DNA of 64,000 bases from Culex pipiens pallens (GCF_016801865.2 NC_068938.1:116338615-116402614), one strand, 5' to 3'. Numbered from the stretch's first letter, positions 32,163-44,359 are shown. The notes: a model not told the origin generated them from the sequence alone. Numbers and translations: made by a program.

Positions 32163-32488
32163 TAGTAGTTTTTTAATTAATGATGTATTTTTTGCCTCAA
32201 TAAATAAAAAAAACGAATCAACTGTTTTACTGAACCAAAAGAAATATCCAACGGTCAATTCAAAAACCAAATCCAACGGTCAATTCAAAAACCGAATAAA
32301 TCGTTCAGGATGGCTGCGTGCTTTCTGTTTTGCCAGGCGTCACCAACCGTGACGACTCAAAATCAACAACATTGTTCTCGATTTTGATGCAAATGTTACC
32401 GGACGACTGGTCGACAACATTCTGAAACGAATTTCAGAACGAATCGAGAACAATGTTGTCGATTTCCCGGACAGGATTTCTATCCGTG

Positions 32489-33338
32489 TTATGTAAAATT
32501 AGACGCCCGATTTGATGGCGTACTCAGAATTCCGAAAATACGTATTTTTCATCGAAGAAAACACTAAAAAAAAATTAAAAATCCTCCCATTTTCCGTTAC
32601 TCGACTGTAAAAAATTTTGGGACATGTTATTTTATGGGAAATTTAATATACTTTTCGAATCTTCATTGACCCAGAAGGGTCATTTTTTCATTTAGAACAA
32701 AATTTTTCATTTTAAAATTTCGTGTTTTTTCTAACTTTGCAGGGTTATTTTTTAGAGTGTAACAATGTTCTACAAAGTTGTAGAGCAGACAATTACAAAA
32801 ATTTTGATATACAAACATAAGGGGTTTGCTTATAAACATCACGAGTTATCACGATTTTACGAAAAAAAGTTTTGAAAAAGTTACTTTTTGCGTTTCTCTT
32901 TGTTTTGTCGTCCGTGTCTGTCGAACGGTCATTATCAGCGACGACCAACTTTTTCAAAAAAATTTTTCGTAAAATCGTGATAACTCGTGATGTTTACAAG
33001 CAAACCCCTTATGTTTATTTATCAAAATTTTTGTAATTGTCTGCTCTACAACTTTGTAGAACATTGTTACACTCTAAAAAATAACCCTGCAAAGTTAGAA
33101 AAAACACGAAATTTTAAAATGAAAAATTTTGTTCTAAATGAAAAAATGACCCTTCTGGGTCAATGAAGATTCGAAAAGTATATTAAATTTCCCATAAAAT
33201 AACATGTTCCAAAATTTTTTACAGTCGAGTGACGGAAAATGGGAAAATTTTTAAAACTTTTTTAGTGTTTTTTTCGATGAAAAATACGTTTTTTTCGGAA
33301 TTCTGAGTACGCCATCAAATCGGGCGTCTAATTTTACA
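32489..33338. repeat. Palindrome of two head-to-head repeat units
   Basis: The left arm (32489 to about 32880) and right arm (about 32945-33338) are inverted copies, including aaattagacgcccgatttga, gaattccga and aacaatgttctacaaagttg, around a spacer of roughly 65 bp. The left arm is cut by the TIR segment ending at 32488. The right arm belongs to a longer unit running to about 33600. It is non-coding. Confidence 0.9.
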
Positions 33339-33600
33339 CAAAAGTCCCTTTGACACCAAATTTCTATCTCATCACCGTTTCAGACTGCAAATTATTGAAA
33401 AACACCTCTTTTTTCGCATGTTCAAAAATGGAAGGGGTCGTACCACCCCTCCGTCACGAGATATCAAAAAACGGACCTCGGATTCGTGCTCAGGGACAAA
33501 AGTTACCCCTTAGGACAAAGTTTCACGCAAATCGAAGAGGGGTCGGGGCAACTGCTGTGTGAGTTGGCGGAGAATTACCCACATATCATTTTTGTATGGA
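32880..33600 (-). repeat. About 700-bp dispersed repeat unit, copy B
   Basis: The reverse complement of 32880-33600 matches 36288-36990 almost throughout (cgcaaaaagta end, ttagagtgtaacaatgttct core, ccgccaactcacacagcagt end). Diverged fragments of the same family occur near 16560-16640. No ORF of note. Confidence 0.85.
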
Positions 33601-35158
33601 CAGCTGCCAAATTTGTATGGACAAACTAATGATGTAAAATGGCTTCTTTGGGCATACCGAAGGCACCACAAAAGTTTCAGTCGGATTTAAAAATACAAAA
33701 AAATCGAATGACCGAAATCTGAGAGAACTGCTCCAATCTAATGTATCGGGGCACTGCAAATGTTAATAAAGGCAAGAGGATACTAGGCGTTAATCAACCT
33801 AAGACATTTTCCAGGATGCCATCGAAATACTGGCTGCGATAGGGTTAGATTAGATTTAGTCAAGGAATTTGAACAAAACTGATATTTTAAAGGAATCAGG
33901 AATCAAGGTTGCTGAACATAAATTTTAGGTATTAATTATAATTGTTTAAGTTAAATATTGTCAAAATAGTCGGTTTAACACAAAAATAATATTCAAATAG
34001 GACAATCTAACATGCGTTTACATTGCTTTACAATTGGATGTTAGCGCACTTTAACCCCCTCATCGTATGTGTAACATCTACTCGATAAAACAGTATAATG
34101 GAAGGTCAATTTAAATCTGATACATATTTTGGGCTGGGTACATTGTTGCTCGTCTGGAATACCAAACACGCTGAAAATTATGTATCCAGGTAAATCAGTA
34201 GATTATGCCACTGATCCTATTGATAAAGCTGTCTGGTTTCCAGATTTGGAATGTTGCCGTTTATCCCTTTGTTGCATTTTATCATCTTTGTTCGGGTCTT
34301 TGGATACACATATTTTCTTTTTCTTTGTGCTAAATTTGGGTTTAAAAGGATCGACATAATATATTTTAGGCATTGAACTAAGCTACCGAAAAATGTCATT
34401 CAACTTTCTCTTCACGGCGCACCGTAGCATCCTGAACTGATATCGATTGAATTGATATTGAGTCTATAGCTAGGAGGAGAAAAGCACGCCAGAGTAAATT
34501 GGATGTTATTGCAGAAGCGATAAAAGCGAACCTTTCTCGCAAGTGTTGAACCTAACCTGAATTTAACCGTGAAAGGAATCTCAAATAAATCCAAACTAGC
34601 GGAACGAGTGAAAATATTTGGTAAACTATTTTCCACCCCATGTTTCTCGGAATACCGGTGGAAAACCATTTTTCATCAACTCTCCAGGTATTTCCTTTTG
34701 TAGTGGTTTGAGCAGATGTTAAAATCTCGTCCTGGTGCTTTGTGAGAACAAACGCATGTGATCTAATTTACTAAGGTAATCAAATTTCAATCCCAAAAAC
34801 CACAACTAATTTAAGTATGGAACATTCCGGAGAGAAACTGGTAACCACAAGGAAAATGGAGCATTAATGACGGTTCAAAATGAATTAATAAAGAGCGCGT
34901 TGACCACAGGCAGATAAACATACTACATGATTTATATGAAGCAGCACAGTGAATCATCATTGCTCAATTTTGGGGGCGAGAGTAATTGTAGATGTAATAG
35001 AAAAATATTCGGCCGTTAAATTTTCAAACGGAGCTTCTGCTCTAAAAAAAAGAGCTTTTTTTAGCTTTTTAACATAATTTTCCCTACACAACGAAACTGA
35101 AAAATTCATAAATGATTCAAAACGTGAATTAACAATAAAAAACGATTCAAATATTCAG
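33601..35158. other. Intergenic, no gene identified
   Basis: AT-rich anonymous sequence with only fortuitous short ORFs. I see no inverted repeats, RNA genes or known motifs. Confidence 0.4.
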
Positions 35159-35390
35159 GTTGTCTTGCGAACCATGACGTGCTCCCGAACTTCGATTATT
35201 TCCAAATTCCTGGGTGACATCACGATAATTGGTATTATATTCGATAACGATCCTTCAAAGTGTGGAAAAAGGTATTTCCGAGCGCTCAACCGGCTGGCGG
35301 CGGTGACGATGCTGCTCAACAAGACGAGGGACAACGTTGATGGGCCGTTGAGGGACAAAGTTTTCCCGGGGACAGCGGGGCACGGTGGAA
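35159..35390 (+). CDS. Unrecognised exon-like segment (hypothetical)
   Basis: A 232-nt segment preceded by an acceptor-like site (aaatattcag|GTT) and followed by a near-perfect donor (GGTGGAA|GTAAGT). It is open throughout in one frame: VLRTMTCSRTSIISKFLGD, then ITIIGIIFDNDPSKCGKRYF, then RALNRLAAVTMLLNKTRDN onward. Its GC content is higher than the flanks. The opposite strand is also open for 87 codons, which weakens the case. I do not recognise the product and found no partner exon nearby. Confidence 0.25.
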
Positions 35391-36287
35391 GTAAGTAAGC
35401 GGGCGAGGGATGATGCAAAGTTCACCTTCTTATTTGGAGCTCGTTAGGAATAATGTCTTTGTCTACTCGGAGGGAACGAAGCATCGTTAACAATCGATTG
35501 GCAGGATATTCGGTTGATGCTTGAAGCGCTAACCTTTCACCTTTTATTTATAGAACGAATAAGCTAACGTATAAAATCAGGCCAAAGAGGCAAGGCAAAG
35601 AAAAAATCTCCCAATGTCTGGATTTTCTGACGCGTAGCGTTCGTATCCAAACATCGACTTAAAGTGGCATAGTTGAAACTTGACTCAAAAAATCTCGCAT
35701 GCTCCCCGCGTGTTCGGCAAAAGGAACCCAATATTATCCACCTTTTTCGCTCGTGCTTGTTCCTCAAGGAATCCCGAGCTAACTCTCGGGCAATTTGAGA
35801 CGATAGCTGTGGCCTCGCTTGCCACGTGCTGCGAGTATGGCTCGTGAGAAGAAAAAAAAACGGCGCGGTAAATAAACATGAGTAATTGATTGAACCGAGT
35901 GTTATCGTGACATGATTGAGTTGTTCCACCGGGCTTCGTTAGAACGGTTTTCAGGCAGTGTCGGAATTCTTGGCAAACTGTTCGTCTTGAAAAGAGGGTG
36001 TGTATTGCCCTTCTTAAGGTACTCCACAGTAGCACATTGTTTATTCACGTTCTCACAAACATGGAACGAGATTATTTTCCACGGCTTGTGATATGGTTAA
36101 CCTAACCTAACCCCGCCTTTAGACGGGCTTCGATCTGGAAAATCGCCATTTTTCAACCAGTTTTTGATCTCTTAAAATTTTAGAAAATTTATGGGTTGGA
36201 AGTTTTACTTGTTTTATGTGACTTTGCCAATGTTTTTAAAAGTGTCATATTTTTAGGGGTCACCTTTGGCTGTTACTAACATTTCCT
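35391..36287. other. Intergenic, no gene identified
   Basis: Moderately GC-richer than average up to about 36060, with overlapping short minus-strand ORFs (35564-36035) that resemble nothing known. The phrase aacctaacctaacccc lies near 36100. I could not assign exons. Confidence 0.35.
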
Positions 36288-36990
36288 ATGGGTAATTCTC
36301 CGCCAACTCACACAGCAGTTGCCCCGACCCCTCTTCGATTTGCGTGAAACTTTGTCCTATGGGGTAACTTTTGTCCCTGATCATGAATCCGAGGTCCGTT
36401 TTTTTGATATCTCGTGACGGAGGGGCGGTACGACCCCTTCCATTTTTGAACATGCGAAAAAAGAGGTGTTTTTGAATAATTTGCAGCCTGAAACGGTGAT
36501 GAGATAGGAATTTGGTGTCAAAGGGACTTTTATGTAAAATTAGACGCCCGATTTGATGGCGTACTCAGAATTCCGAAAAAACGTATTTTTCATCGAAAAA
36601 ACACTAAAAAAGTTTTAATAATTCTCCCATTTTCCGTTACTCGACTGTAAAAATTTTTGGAACATGTTATTTTATGGGAAATTTAATGTACTTTTCGAAT
36701 CTACCCAGAAGGGTCATTTTTTTCATTTAGAACAAAATTTTCATTTTAAAATTTCGTGTTTTTTCTAACTTTGCAGGGTTATTTTTTAGAGTGTAACAAT
36801 GTTCTACAAAGTTGTAGAGCAGACAATTACAAAAAAATGATATATAGACATAAGGGGTTTGCTTATAAACATCACGAGTTATCGCGATTTTACGAAAAAA
36901 AAGTTTTGAAAAGGTTGGTCGTCATCGATCATGGCCGTTCATAGTCACCCGCGACAGACACGGACGACGAAACGAAGAAAAACGCAAAAA
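36288..36990 (+). repeat. About 700-bp dispersed repeat unit, copy C
   Basis: A forward copy of the unit seen inverted at 32880-33600. It preserves the uninterrupted junction gggacttttatgtaaaatta at about 36521-36540, the site where the 26190-32488 segment is inserted in the other copy. Confidence 0.85.
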
Positions 36991-38849
36991 GTATGATAAG
37001 TTATGGAAAAGTGGTTTCTGACCACCAGAGATATTTTGGGTTTCCGAAAGGGGGTTTGAGGTGATTTTCTGCTGATAAAAAGCATGAAATAATGAGTTGG
37101 CTTGATGATGTTTCTTGAAAATTTGTAAACGTTGGCTTAATCATGAAGAATTTATTTTACATTTATTTCATTTATTTTACTATTAAATAAGGTTTTAAAA
37201 TTATTTTACTGGTATACTAGCCCGGAGAATGTGTGTTGTACACAGTTTGTAGAACAGTAGCTGATCTATACGAAACCGCCCCATGTGTCCCACTTCAACC
37301 CACTTAACCCTCTAACGCCCATGGTTGCACCAGAGCACCACTAATTTTTCACTTCAAATTGCGATTTCTCGAAAACTAATGAATGAAATGCACAGTGTTA
37401 TTTAAGATGTTTACTGCCTCCAATTCAAATTCCATCCAATTTGGTCAATTCTGTAGAAAATGGCAAGGAAAACCGTAAAAAATCTCGATTTTGCTCTGGG
37501 CTGAAAGGGGTAAAAAAAACTATCAGAGTGGACGATTACTTCGACGTTTCTAGCAAAAATACTCCCTGGAACACTCATTTTAAGCTCACGAGGATTTTAA
37601 AAAATCACAAGGTTCAAATCAAAAATTACCCTACCAAAAAGCACACAAAGGGTTAAGTCCCTTTTTATTTCAATTTCATTTTATTAAATAAATAAACAAA
37701 AAGTGGATTTTCTCAAAAGTTTTTTCAATTTTCTTCCATGGTGTTATAAAAAAGCTATTGCAGCAAATTCCTAGTTCATGAAGCAATTAAGTTTGATTTT
37801 TCTGAACAAGTCAGTGAAAGATTCGAGGAAAATTTTCATTATTTCCATCGTGACTGTGCATGCATTCCATTTCAATAGATTTTGCTCCACAACCATACCT
37901 TCCATTTTCCACGGATCAATTAGACTTAAGAGTAAGCACGACAAAATACTTTCCGGGATTGTATTGAAAAATAAATGTTGGTGAACCCCCCTCGCCAAGC
38001 TAACGGCGTGATAGTGGCTATAAATGCAGCTGAGGCTCCATTCAAACAAGAGAAAAAGTGAAGTTTTCTACCAGCGCAAGCCAATTGAATAGCAGCGCTA
38101 CGACCGTCGCTCGGTGGCGGAAAATCAACGTCAAATATGGGTTAGTTATGGGAAGCTAACTAACCGTATTTCCACACGGTGGCGGGGCATTTATGCAAAC
38201 TACCACACACCAGCAAACGAAAAGGAAGGTCAAAAGTAAACAACGGTCGCATGCACACTAGCAAACGGAAAAAGTGATGATTCGTCCGCTTCCGACCGCC
38301 GACCATGGTCGACGACGGTGTATGTGTGTGTGTATGTATAGTAAGTGTAGTATATCCATCTCCAGCTCTCCGGGTTCCGTCCACCCCCATGCCACCCACG
38401 ACGTTCAGGGCCACTCACTTTGCCACTTTGATTTCTTCGCCCGGTGTGAAGCTTAGCGTCAAGTACCCTTCTCGACAAAAACGAGGAGAGCCGGAGCATT
38501 TGCGTTACCATCCGTATTACCTCGTGGTAGTGGTACTAGAGAATACACTGCCGCTAGTCCAGCGCTGTACTGAGGGGTTGGTCCTTGCACAGTACCCTGT
38601 GTTGAAGCTATGTTGACTAGGATGTTGCAATTTGAAGGAGTTCAGAAATCATGTTTTCGTTATTTTGCTAGCAAATTTCATGTTTGAAATACAAGCTATA
38701 CAATAATTAAAATTATCCAAAGCCAAAAGACCTGGTATGCAGCTTGATAATTTATTGACATAATTACCAGTAAAATCGTGTATAGACATTCACTGAATTG
38801 TTTCTTTTAATTGTACTATGACCTTTTCAAAAATGAAATGGTGATCGGG
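36991..38849. other. Intergenic, no supported gene
   Basis: Positions about 37306-37655 may be a small MITE (ttaaccctctaacgccc at the left, gggttaag at the right). Positions 37980-38630 are GC-richer with short TG/CA tracts (38320-38340) and overlapping fortuitous ORFs on both strands. Nothing is recognisable. Confidence 0.35.
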
Positions 38850-39430
38850 GCAAGTGTGCGCACTTAAATTTCCCATACAAATTTATATGGAGAAAAATTA
38901 AAGTGACTAAAATTTATTGACGCGCAACCCCCTCAAATTGAATAGGTGAAAAAGTTCTTTGGCCAACTTTAATATCCAATGCGCACTCTTGCCCCGTACA
39001 GTGCGCACACTTGCCTCAAGGCCGGGACAAAAGTGCGCATTTGTGATTTATACACATTTTGCCTATATCTCGAACCACATATTTTTCTGGAATAAGTCTA
39101 GTAGGGGAGCTATACCCTTTCTCAGCCTATTTCTATTATCGGCCTATCAGCACTTTGATCACGAATTACAGCTTTCGTAAAGTGTCTTTCACTGTTCAAA
39201 AGAAAAAAAAATAAGTAAAGTGAGCAAGCTATTCTCCATTGTTTATACATCTGAAAATGTTGATTTAATAGCAGAAAACGGCAAAAGTGATGAGAATTTT
39301 TCGAACGGCTTAGAGTGATTAAAATGGGTATATTTCCCCTAATACGTTTTGAAAAACGTCTTGATAAATCGTTCATTTTCAGTATAAACCAGAACGATGT
39401 TTGTTAGGTGCGCACACTTGCTACTCTATA
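38850..39430. repeat. TIR element with GTGCGCAC-type ends, copy 2
   Basis: The left end gggcaagtgtgcgcac and right end gtgcgcacacttgctactct are inverted copies and match the family at 6700-7548. Internal gcgcac motifs lie at about 38978-39035. A MITE at 39104-39339 is inserted in it. Confidence 0.6.
39104..39339. repeat. TA-flanked MITE, GGGGAAYTATACCC family, copy 2
   Basis: 236 bp, flanked by TA at 39102-39103 and 39340-39341, with the same termini and interior (cctatttctattatcggcct, gaaaatgttgatttaatagc) as 20978-21217. Confidence 0.88.
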
Positions 39431-40137
39431 AAGGAAGGAATTGGTTTAAACAAAAACGCGAGATCCTGGGGAAGTAATCAACCAAATCTCATTCCGACTG
39501 TTAGGCAGCGAATGATCAGGAATGTTAAATCTGCCTAAAATAAACAATAAAGTTCTGAATGGACTTGGCTTCTTCGTTGAAACTTCCATGGAGACGCGTG
39601 GTGCTCTTGTTCCTGCTAAAGTTTTTCTTTATAGCAAGCGAATAATGCTATCAACTCGCACCACCAAATAAAATTAGTTCATTCGTTAAGGTGAAGCCGT
39701 TGATCATTTTCGAAAAAAATTGATCATCACTATAAAATATTCTGTATTAAATTCAATTTAACGAATTTCAGCACCAAACGGAATCAGCGTGTGCCGGGTG
39801 TTGAGTTCTTCAAGCTACTGAAAGAATTTTTGATCTAAATCAAATGCGTTTAAAAATTTATATAATTTTGTGGTCATCATTGAAGTCCTATTTGGCAATC
39901 ATTGATTAATGACGATTTCCATAACTTGACAAGGAATGGGATAATCGTTACCAAAAGGAATCAGCATGTGTAGGCACTTGTAGAAGAAAGTTTGTCAAAA
40001 TATTGAAAGCGACGCAAAATTTATATCTTTGAACAAAAAATCGTGACAATGGTGGAAGTTTTCACTTTAATTGAAACAATAAATCTCCAACAAGTTTCAT
40101 ACATTGACATCTGACCTCTCTTTATCCACCAAGCTGT

Positions 40138-40335
40138 GGTGGCCGAGGCAGTTAAGTCATTGGGTTAGTTTGTCAAAGGTCTCTGGTTCGATTCCCGTAA
40201 TTGACACTTTTGGTTTTTGGTTATGACGAATGAACTTTTTCTGCAAATGAATCTCGAAAGAATAAGTCTCTCGCCCACCTCGTGCTGTGTTCTCTGCGTC
40301 CGTAAATGGTACCACTATTCGCTCGGACTAGTGCT
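40138..40335 (+). repeat. tRNA-derived SINE
   Basis: A tRNA-like head with an A-box-like tggccgaggcagttaag and a B box GGTTCGATTCC (about 40186), followed by an unrelated body ending near the cgctcggactag phrase. The anticodon arm does not fold convincingly, so it is not a functional tRNA. Confidence 0.65.
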
Positions 40336-40487
40336 GCCCAGTTTTGGGTGTTCATATAAATCTCCCACGGGCCATCTCGATTTATAATATTTTACTTTCC
40401 ACCATACCGTGTAAAAGGTTTCAAATTTTTTACCATTCTATTTTTCATTTTAGTACCTATCTCAATTGCACGAGTAGAAGATAAATA

Positions 40488-40848
40488 CAGTCCAGACTCG
40501 ATTATCCGAAGGCCTCGAACAAATTAATCTTCGGATAATCGAATCAAGAAAAAACATTTTTTTCTTTGCCTTATTTTTGATTGCCGAGCATAAGTACGAC
40601 CCCTACGCTAAAGTGATTTAGAATTTTAAATTCCAAGATGGCGGCCAATATGGTGGTGACGAAATATTGAAAAATACATTTTATTATTAAATAGGCAATC
40701 AACTATTTTATTTTGACTTAAATGGGGTCGCAGAACTTTAATTTGATGTTACAAAAAAAAAAACAAAGAAAATCATTCGCGATTCGATTATCTGAAGTCC
40801 ATACAAACCTTCGGATAATCGAAACATTGGATAATCGAGTCTGGACTG
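40488..40848. repeat. TA-flanked pogo/Tc1-like MITE
   Basis: The termini CAGTCCAGACTCGATTATCC are perfect inverted repeats, flanked by TA (40486-40487 and 40849-40850). Internal ttcggataatcgaa motifs repeat near each end. A decayed partial copy with aatccaatctgggctgta follows at about 40860-41092. Confidence 0.88.
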
Positions 40849-41092
40849 TATAAAATAAAATAAATACAGAAGATGAAGATTTGTATGAGACTTTGGGTAA
40901 TCGAATCAAAATTTAAAAAAAAATTATCGTATTTTCAAATTTTTCGGCCCAATTTAGTCAAATTTGAATGGTTGATAATAAAATTTCATTTCAACGACAG
41001 TGTTGTATCAGGGGGCTCGATTCTTCGAAGATGCAATCGTCCGATGTTTTATTTTCCCCGAGGCCTTCGAATAATCCAATCTGGGCTGTATA

Positions 41093-42266
41093 AGTTTGAA
41101 TGAGACAAAAAAAAACTAATGATACAAAAGAGATTCCTTATATTTTGGCAAAGGGTGCATTCAACCCAAAGTACGGCTCTGTTGCTGCTAGTGCACGCCA
41201 TGCTGCTCCAACATTGAACTTGCTCTCCAGTGAAATATCCTAGAACCTAGGACTAGGTTCATTGCATTGGACATTGGGAAAGAGGAGGGTGATTGCAGAA
41301 GTTGAGTGGCTCCTGGCCACCGTTTGGGTCAGATGGAAAATGGAACACCGTGGCAAGCTCGTTGGCAAGGTAAGACGGGACACACACAATTTTAAAGAGA
41401 GCAAATAATTCATGAAACTACCCATCTATTTTCGACACTCACCCACACAGACAAGCCATGCCAACAGAATAGAAACAGAACGACATGGCCAAGCGCCAAG
41501 CCAAGTCAGAGTTCCGTCAAGGAGGCAGCCACTGAGACAGCTTAGTGCCGTTTGGGGCTTATGCCAGAAAAGAGCTGACAAACACTAGAGGATGGCGCAA
41601 AAGCAAGGCATAACCGTGATGCGAAGGAAAATGCATGAACTCGAGGCTGATGGGACAGCGCTCCAAACAATCATCGCCGTCGTCGCCGTTATTATCGTGT
41701 GAAGCGCATAGCAAAAAGAAAAGTGGAAAAAATGTAGGGAAATTCACGTAATTTCCAATCCTTCAGTTCCCAAACCAAGCCTTCTTACAATCCGCCCAAA
41801 GAAGGCACAGATACCCTAGCAACCCTGCCAACAAGTATGAGAACGCCATGCAAAGCTTCACGGCAGCAGCAGCAAAAAAAAAGGGATTCCAAACGACACA
41901 CACGGAAATGACATCCCCCTCAACTTGCATGGTACATACAGTGAAACTCTCTCTCTCTCTCTCTCTCCTCTTTTTTTTCCTGCCTGCATTGGGTCGTTCA
42001 TAAACCACACATTATGGGTTTAGAAGTTTTTTATACTGTATTTGGGAGTCTTGTTCTTGATGGGTTTGAGCCCGCGTCTAACTTTGTGGTTTTAACTGAT
42101 AAACTCAAATTATAATGGTGAATCACGTGGTATATGAACAGACCTTGTTGCAGAGCTGGTGCCAGTGTTGCCAATCATGATTATATTTAACTTTGAATTG
42201 AAGTTAAAGGATTTAAAAGTTATATTAAAGAGCTAAAAAAAATGCTTTCGCCGCCTTGGGCTGACT
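41093..42266. other. Intergenic, no gene; (TC)n tract
   Basis: Positions 41150-41960 are GC-richer but I could not assign an exon. A CT-repeat of about 23 bp lies at 41946-41968. Positions 42245-42274 are the left piece of a tRNA-like SINE split by the hAT-type element. Confidence 0.4.
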
Positions 42267-42274
42267 GGTTACGG

Positions 42275-43862
42275 CAGGGGTGCTCAAAGTTTTTAGAGAC
42301 CGGGCTAAATTTGAAGCTCAAATGAGCTTGTGGGCCAAATTTACAAAATTAGATGTTTATAAAAATAAATTACGTTATTTTATTTTAAAAAAACTAAAAA
42401 ATACATCTATTAACTCAAGTTTTTTTGAAACTTTTATTATTTTTTCATCTTCTTCGTTAATAAAAATTAATATAAAACACAAAATGGCAGTTTTCTACAG
42501 GTATTGTTAATGTTATTGCTTAAGGTCTTTGGAAAATGTTTTCAGCAAAATGTACTTTTATTTTACTTTTTTTGTACTTAAAAGTTTTCAATAAAATTGT
42601 TTTTTTTTATATTTCAAAAAATGGCCGACATGTAACCTGCATAATTTATTTACCGGTGTAATTTTATCAATTAATTTAGTGTGGCTAGTAAAAATCGTTG
42701 AGAGTCAGAATTTCAACATTTAAACAAAAAATGTTAAAAAATGTGTTGAACCCGTAAAGTTGGATTGCAATCGTTATTTTCAAAAAAATGAAAGACTCGA
42801 CTTAAAAAAAAACCTTCTAGCTACAAAAAAATATTCATCGAAAATTCTCTAAAATTCAAATTATTTTTGAATAAACCAGAACATGCCCAAAATGATTGTA
42901 AACGCAAAGGAATTCATTTTTAAATAATTCAGCTGATTGCACATAAATTTCCATACAGTTTTTCTAAGTTTTTTTTTTTTTTTAGAGAACGATTTTTGCC
43001 CATGATTTTTTGAGATAATGGGGAAGGGGAGGGAAGGGTTCTCGAAAAAAGCTTTGTTAACACTGGAACGCCCAACGCATGTCCAACTTACACGGACGCC
43101 CAAGCCTCCAAAAAAGGTGGAACGGTAACTTCAACTCGCTGGTTCTAGGGCATAACTCAACCAATCGGGACAATTTTTCTTTCCAGTGATCTGTTTGGAA
43201 GTCTAGGTGATTCTAGGACTTTGCAGAACTTAATTTGATCAAATCTCTAATTTTTGCGACCGAAAACATCGTTCCACCTTTTTTAAAAAGACTGCCTCCG
43301 CGGAATTTTCGGCGATTTTTTTTACACACGAAAAAAAAAGTTGGAACGATGTTTTTGATCGCAAAAATTAGAGATTTGATCAAATTAAGTTCTGCAAAGT
43401 TCTAGAATCATCTAGACATCCTAACAAATCACTGGAAAGAAGAATCAACTTGATTGGTTGAGTTATGCCCGAGAACCAGCGAGTTGAAGTTACCGTTCAA
43501 ACTTTTTTGAAGCCTTGGGCGTTGGAATGTTAAAAACATGCAACAGCCTTATTCCTCCGATTTCAACCTTTTTCTGTCTAAGCTCGAATTTCCAAAAATA
43601 TTTGATGAAAGTTTTGACGATATTTACTAGTTTTACTCACATTGAAACGGTGTCCTAAAATGAAGATCAACATTTTAATAAATCATTAGTTTTTAATCAA
43701 AAAAAAAATAAAAGAGAAAAGCATAAAAAAGTTTAAAATAAAAATTAATTTTAAAAAAGTATAAAATCACTTTACAATTGAACAACGGGCCATTTTACAC
43801 AATTATTCAAAATGGATCCGCGGGCCACAAAAAATCACCGGGCCATACTTTGGTCACCCCTG
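42275..43862. mobile_element. Non-autonomous hAT-type element with CAGGGGTG termini
   Basis: The perfect 8-bp duplication GGTTACGG (42267-42274 and 43863-43870) flanks termini CAGGGGTGCTCAAAG and, inverted, CAGGGGTGACCAAAG. Subterminal cgggc..aatttg and gggcca motifs are also partly inverted. It lacks a transposase ORF. It inserted into a tRNA-like SINE sequence (ggctgactggttacgg | ggttacggtgttcgctttgt). It contains a long hairpin at 43055-43537. Confidence 0.9.
43055..43537. repeat. About 480-bp hairpin (foldback MITE) inside the hAT-type element
   Basis: Arms of about 220 bp are inverted copies. The left arm contains ggaacggtaacttcaactcg and aattagagatt-type phrases; the right arm complements them. 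The loop is centred near 43300 (gcggaattttcggcgatttt). It is non-coding. Confidence 0.88.
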
Positions 43863-44359
43863 GGTTACGGTGTTCGCTTTGTAAGCGAATGGTCCCTGAG
43901 TTCTGAATATAAAAAATTAAGCGGATACGGCGTTACGAATGGTACACGTCCGAATTGTCAAAACCGCGCAGTGGTACCAACATTACAAAAAATGTTTCTG
44001 TCATACCATGGCAAACTTTTTTTTGTTGTAATGTTTGTACCACTGTTTGATTTTGACATTACGTGTACTTTTCGTAACGCTTAAAAATCTGGATAGAATA
44101 TATATCTAAAAAATACATGGAACAACTCAATTTGTATGAAGCGGACGCGTGGTCCCGTTTGGCTGGTTACACACACACACACAGGACTTCGCTGCCCTGG
44201 GCTTCAAAGTGTTTGAGTACGGCACGGAGCTATGGTGCCGGATACCTTTATTTACACTTAAAATTGTACACTCAAAGTAAAAAGTATCCTTTTTCAAGTT
44301 CACCCGTCGTCACCGTTTAAAAGGGTATCGCAAATGTACTGAATTTGACATACCCTTTT

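Larger units (their letters stand above)
26190..32488. mobile_element. 6.3-kb segment bounded by CACGGATAGAAATCCTGTC inverted repeats
   Basis: The left end CACGGATAGAAATCCTGTCC (26190) and the right end (ccggacaggatttctatccg, to 32488) are perfect inverted repeats over about 21 bp. Subterminal regions also resemble each other (cgacaac..ttgtt..cgattt). These are the ends of the MITE family at 19925-20158, here enclosing 6 kb. Contents in order: a GC-rich fragment with an intron-like interval (26449-27360), (CCT)n at 26824-27128, an 8-bp array (27533-29825), its degenerate continuation (29826-32105), (CA)25 at 32111-32160, and a duplicated 26-bp phrase near 32250-32300. The right flank (ttatgtaaaattagacg) is the interior of a repeat whose uninterrupted form is at 36528-36550, confirming an insertion. 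The left target duplication is hidden by the gap. No transposase is visible. The alternative is two MITE halves brought together by assembly or rearrangement. Confidence 0.7.

Noticed and set aside
37771..38616. Possible host exons in the GC-richer interval
   Set aside because: Several short ORFs overlap on both strands, splice sites are inconsistent, and nothing resembles a known family.
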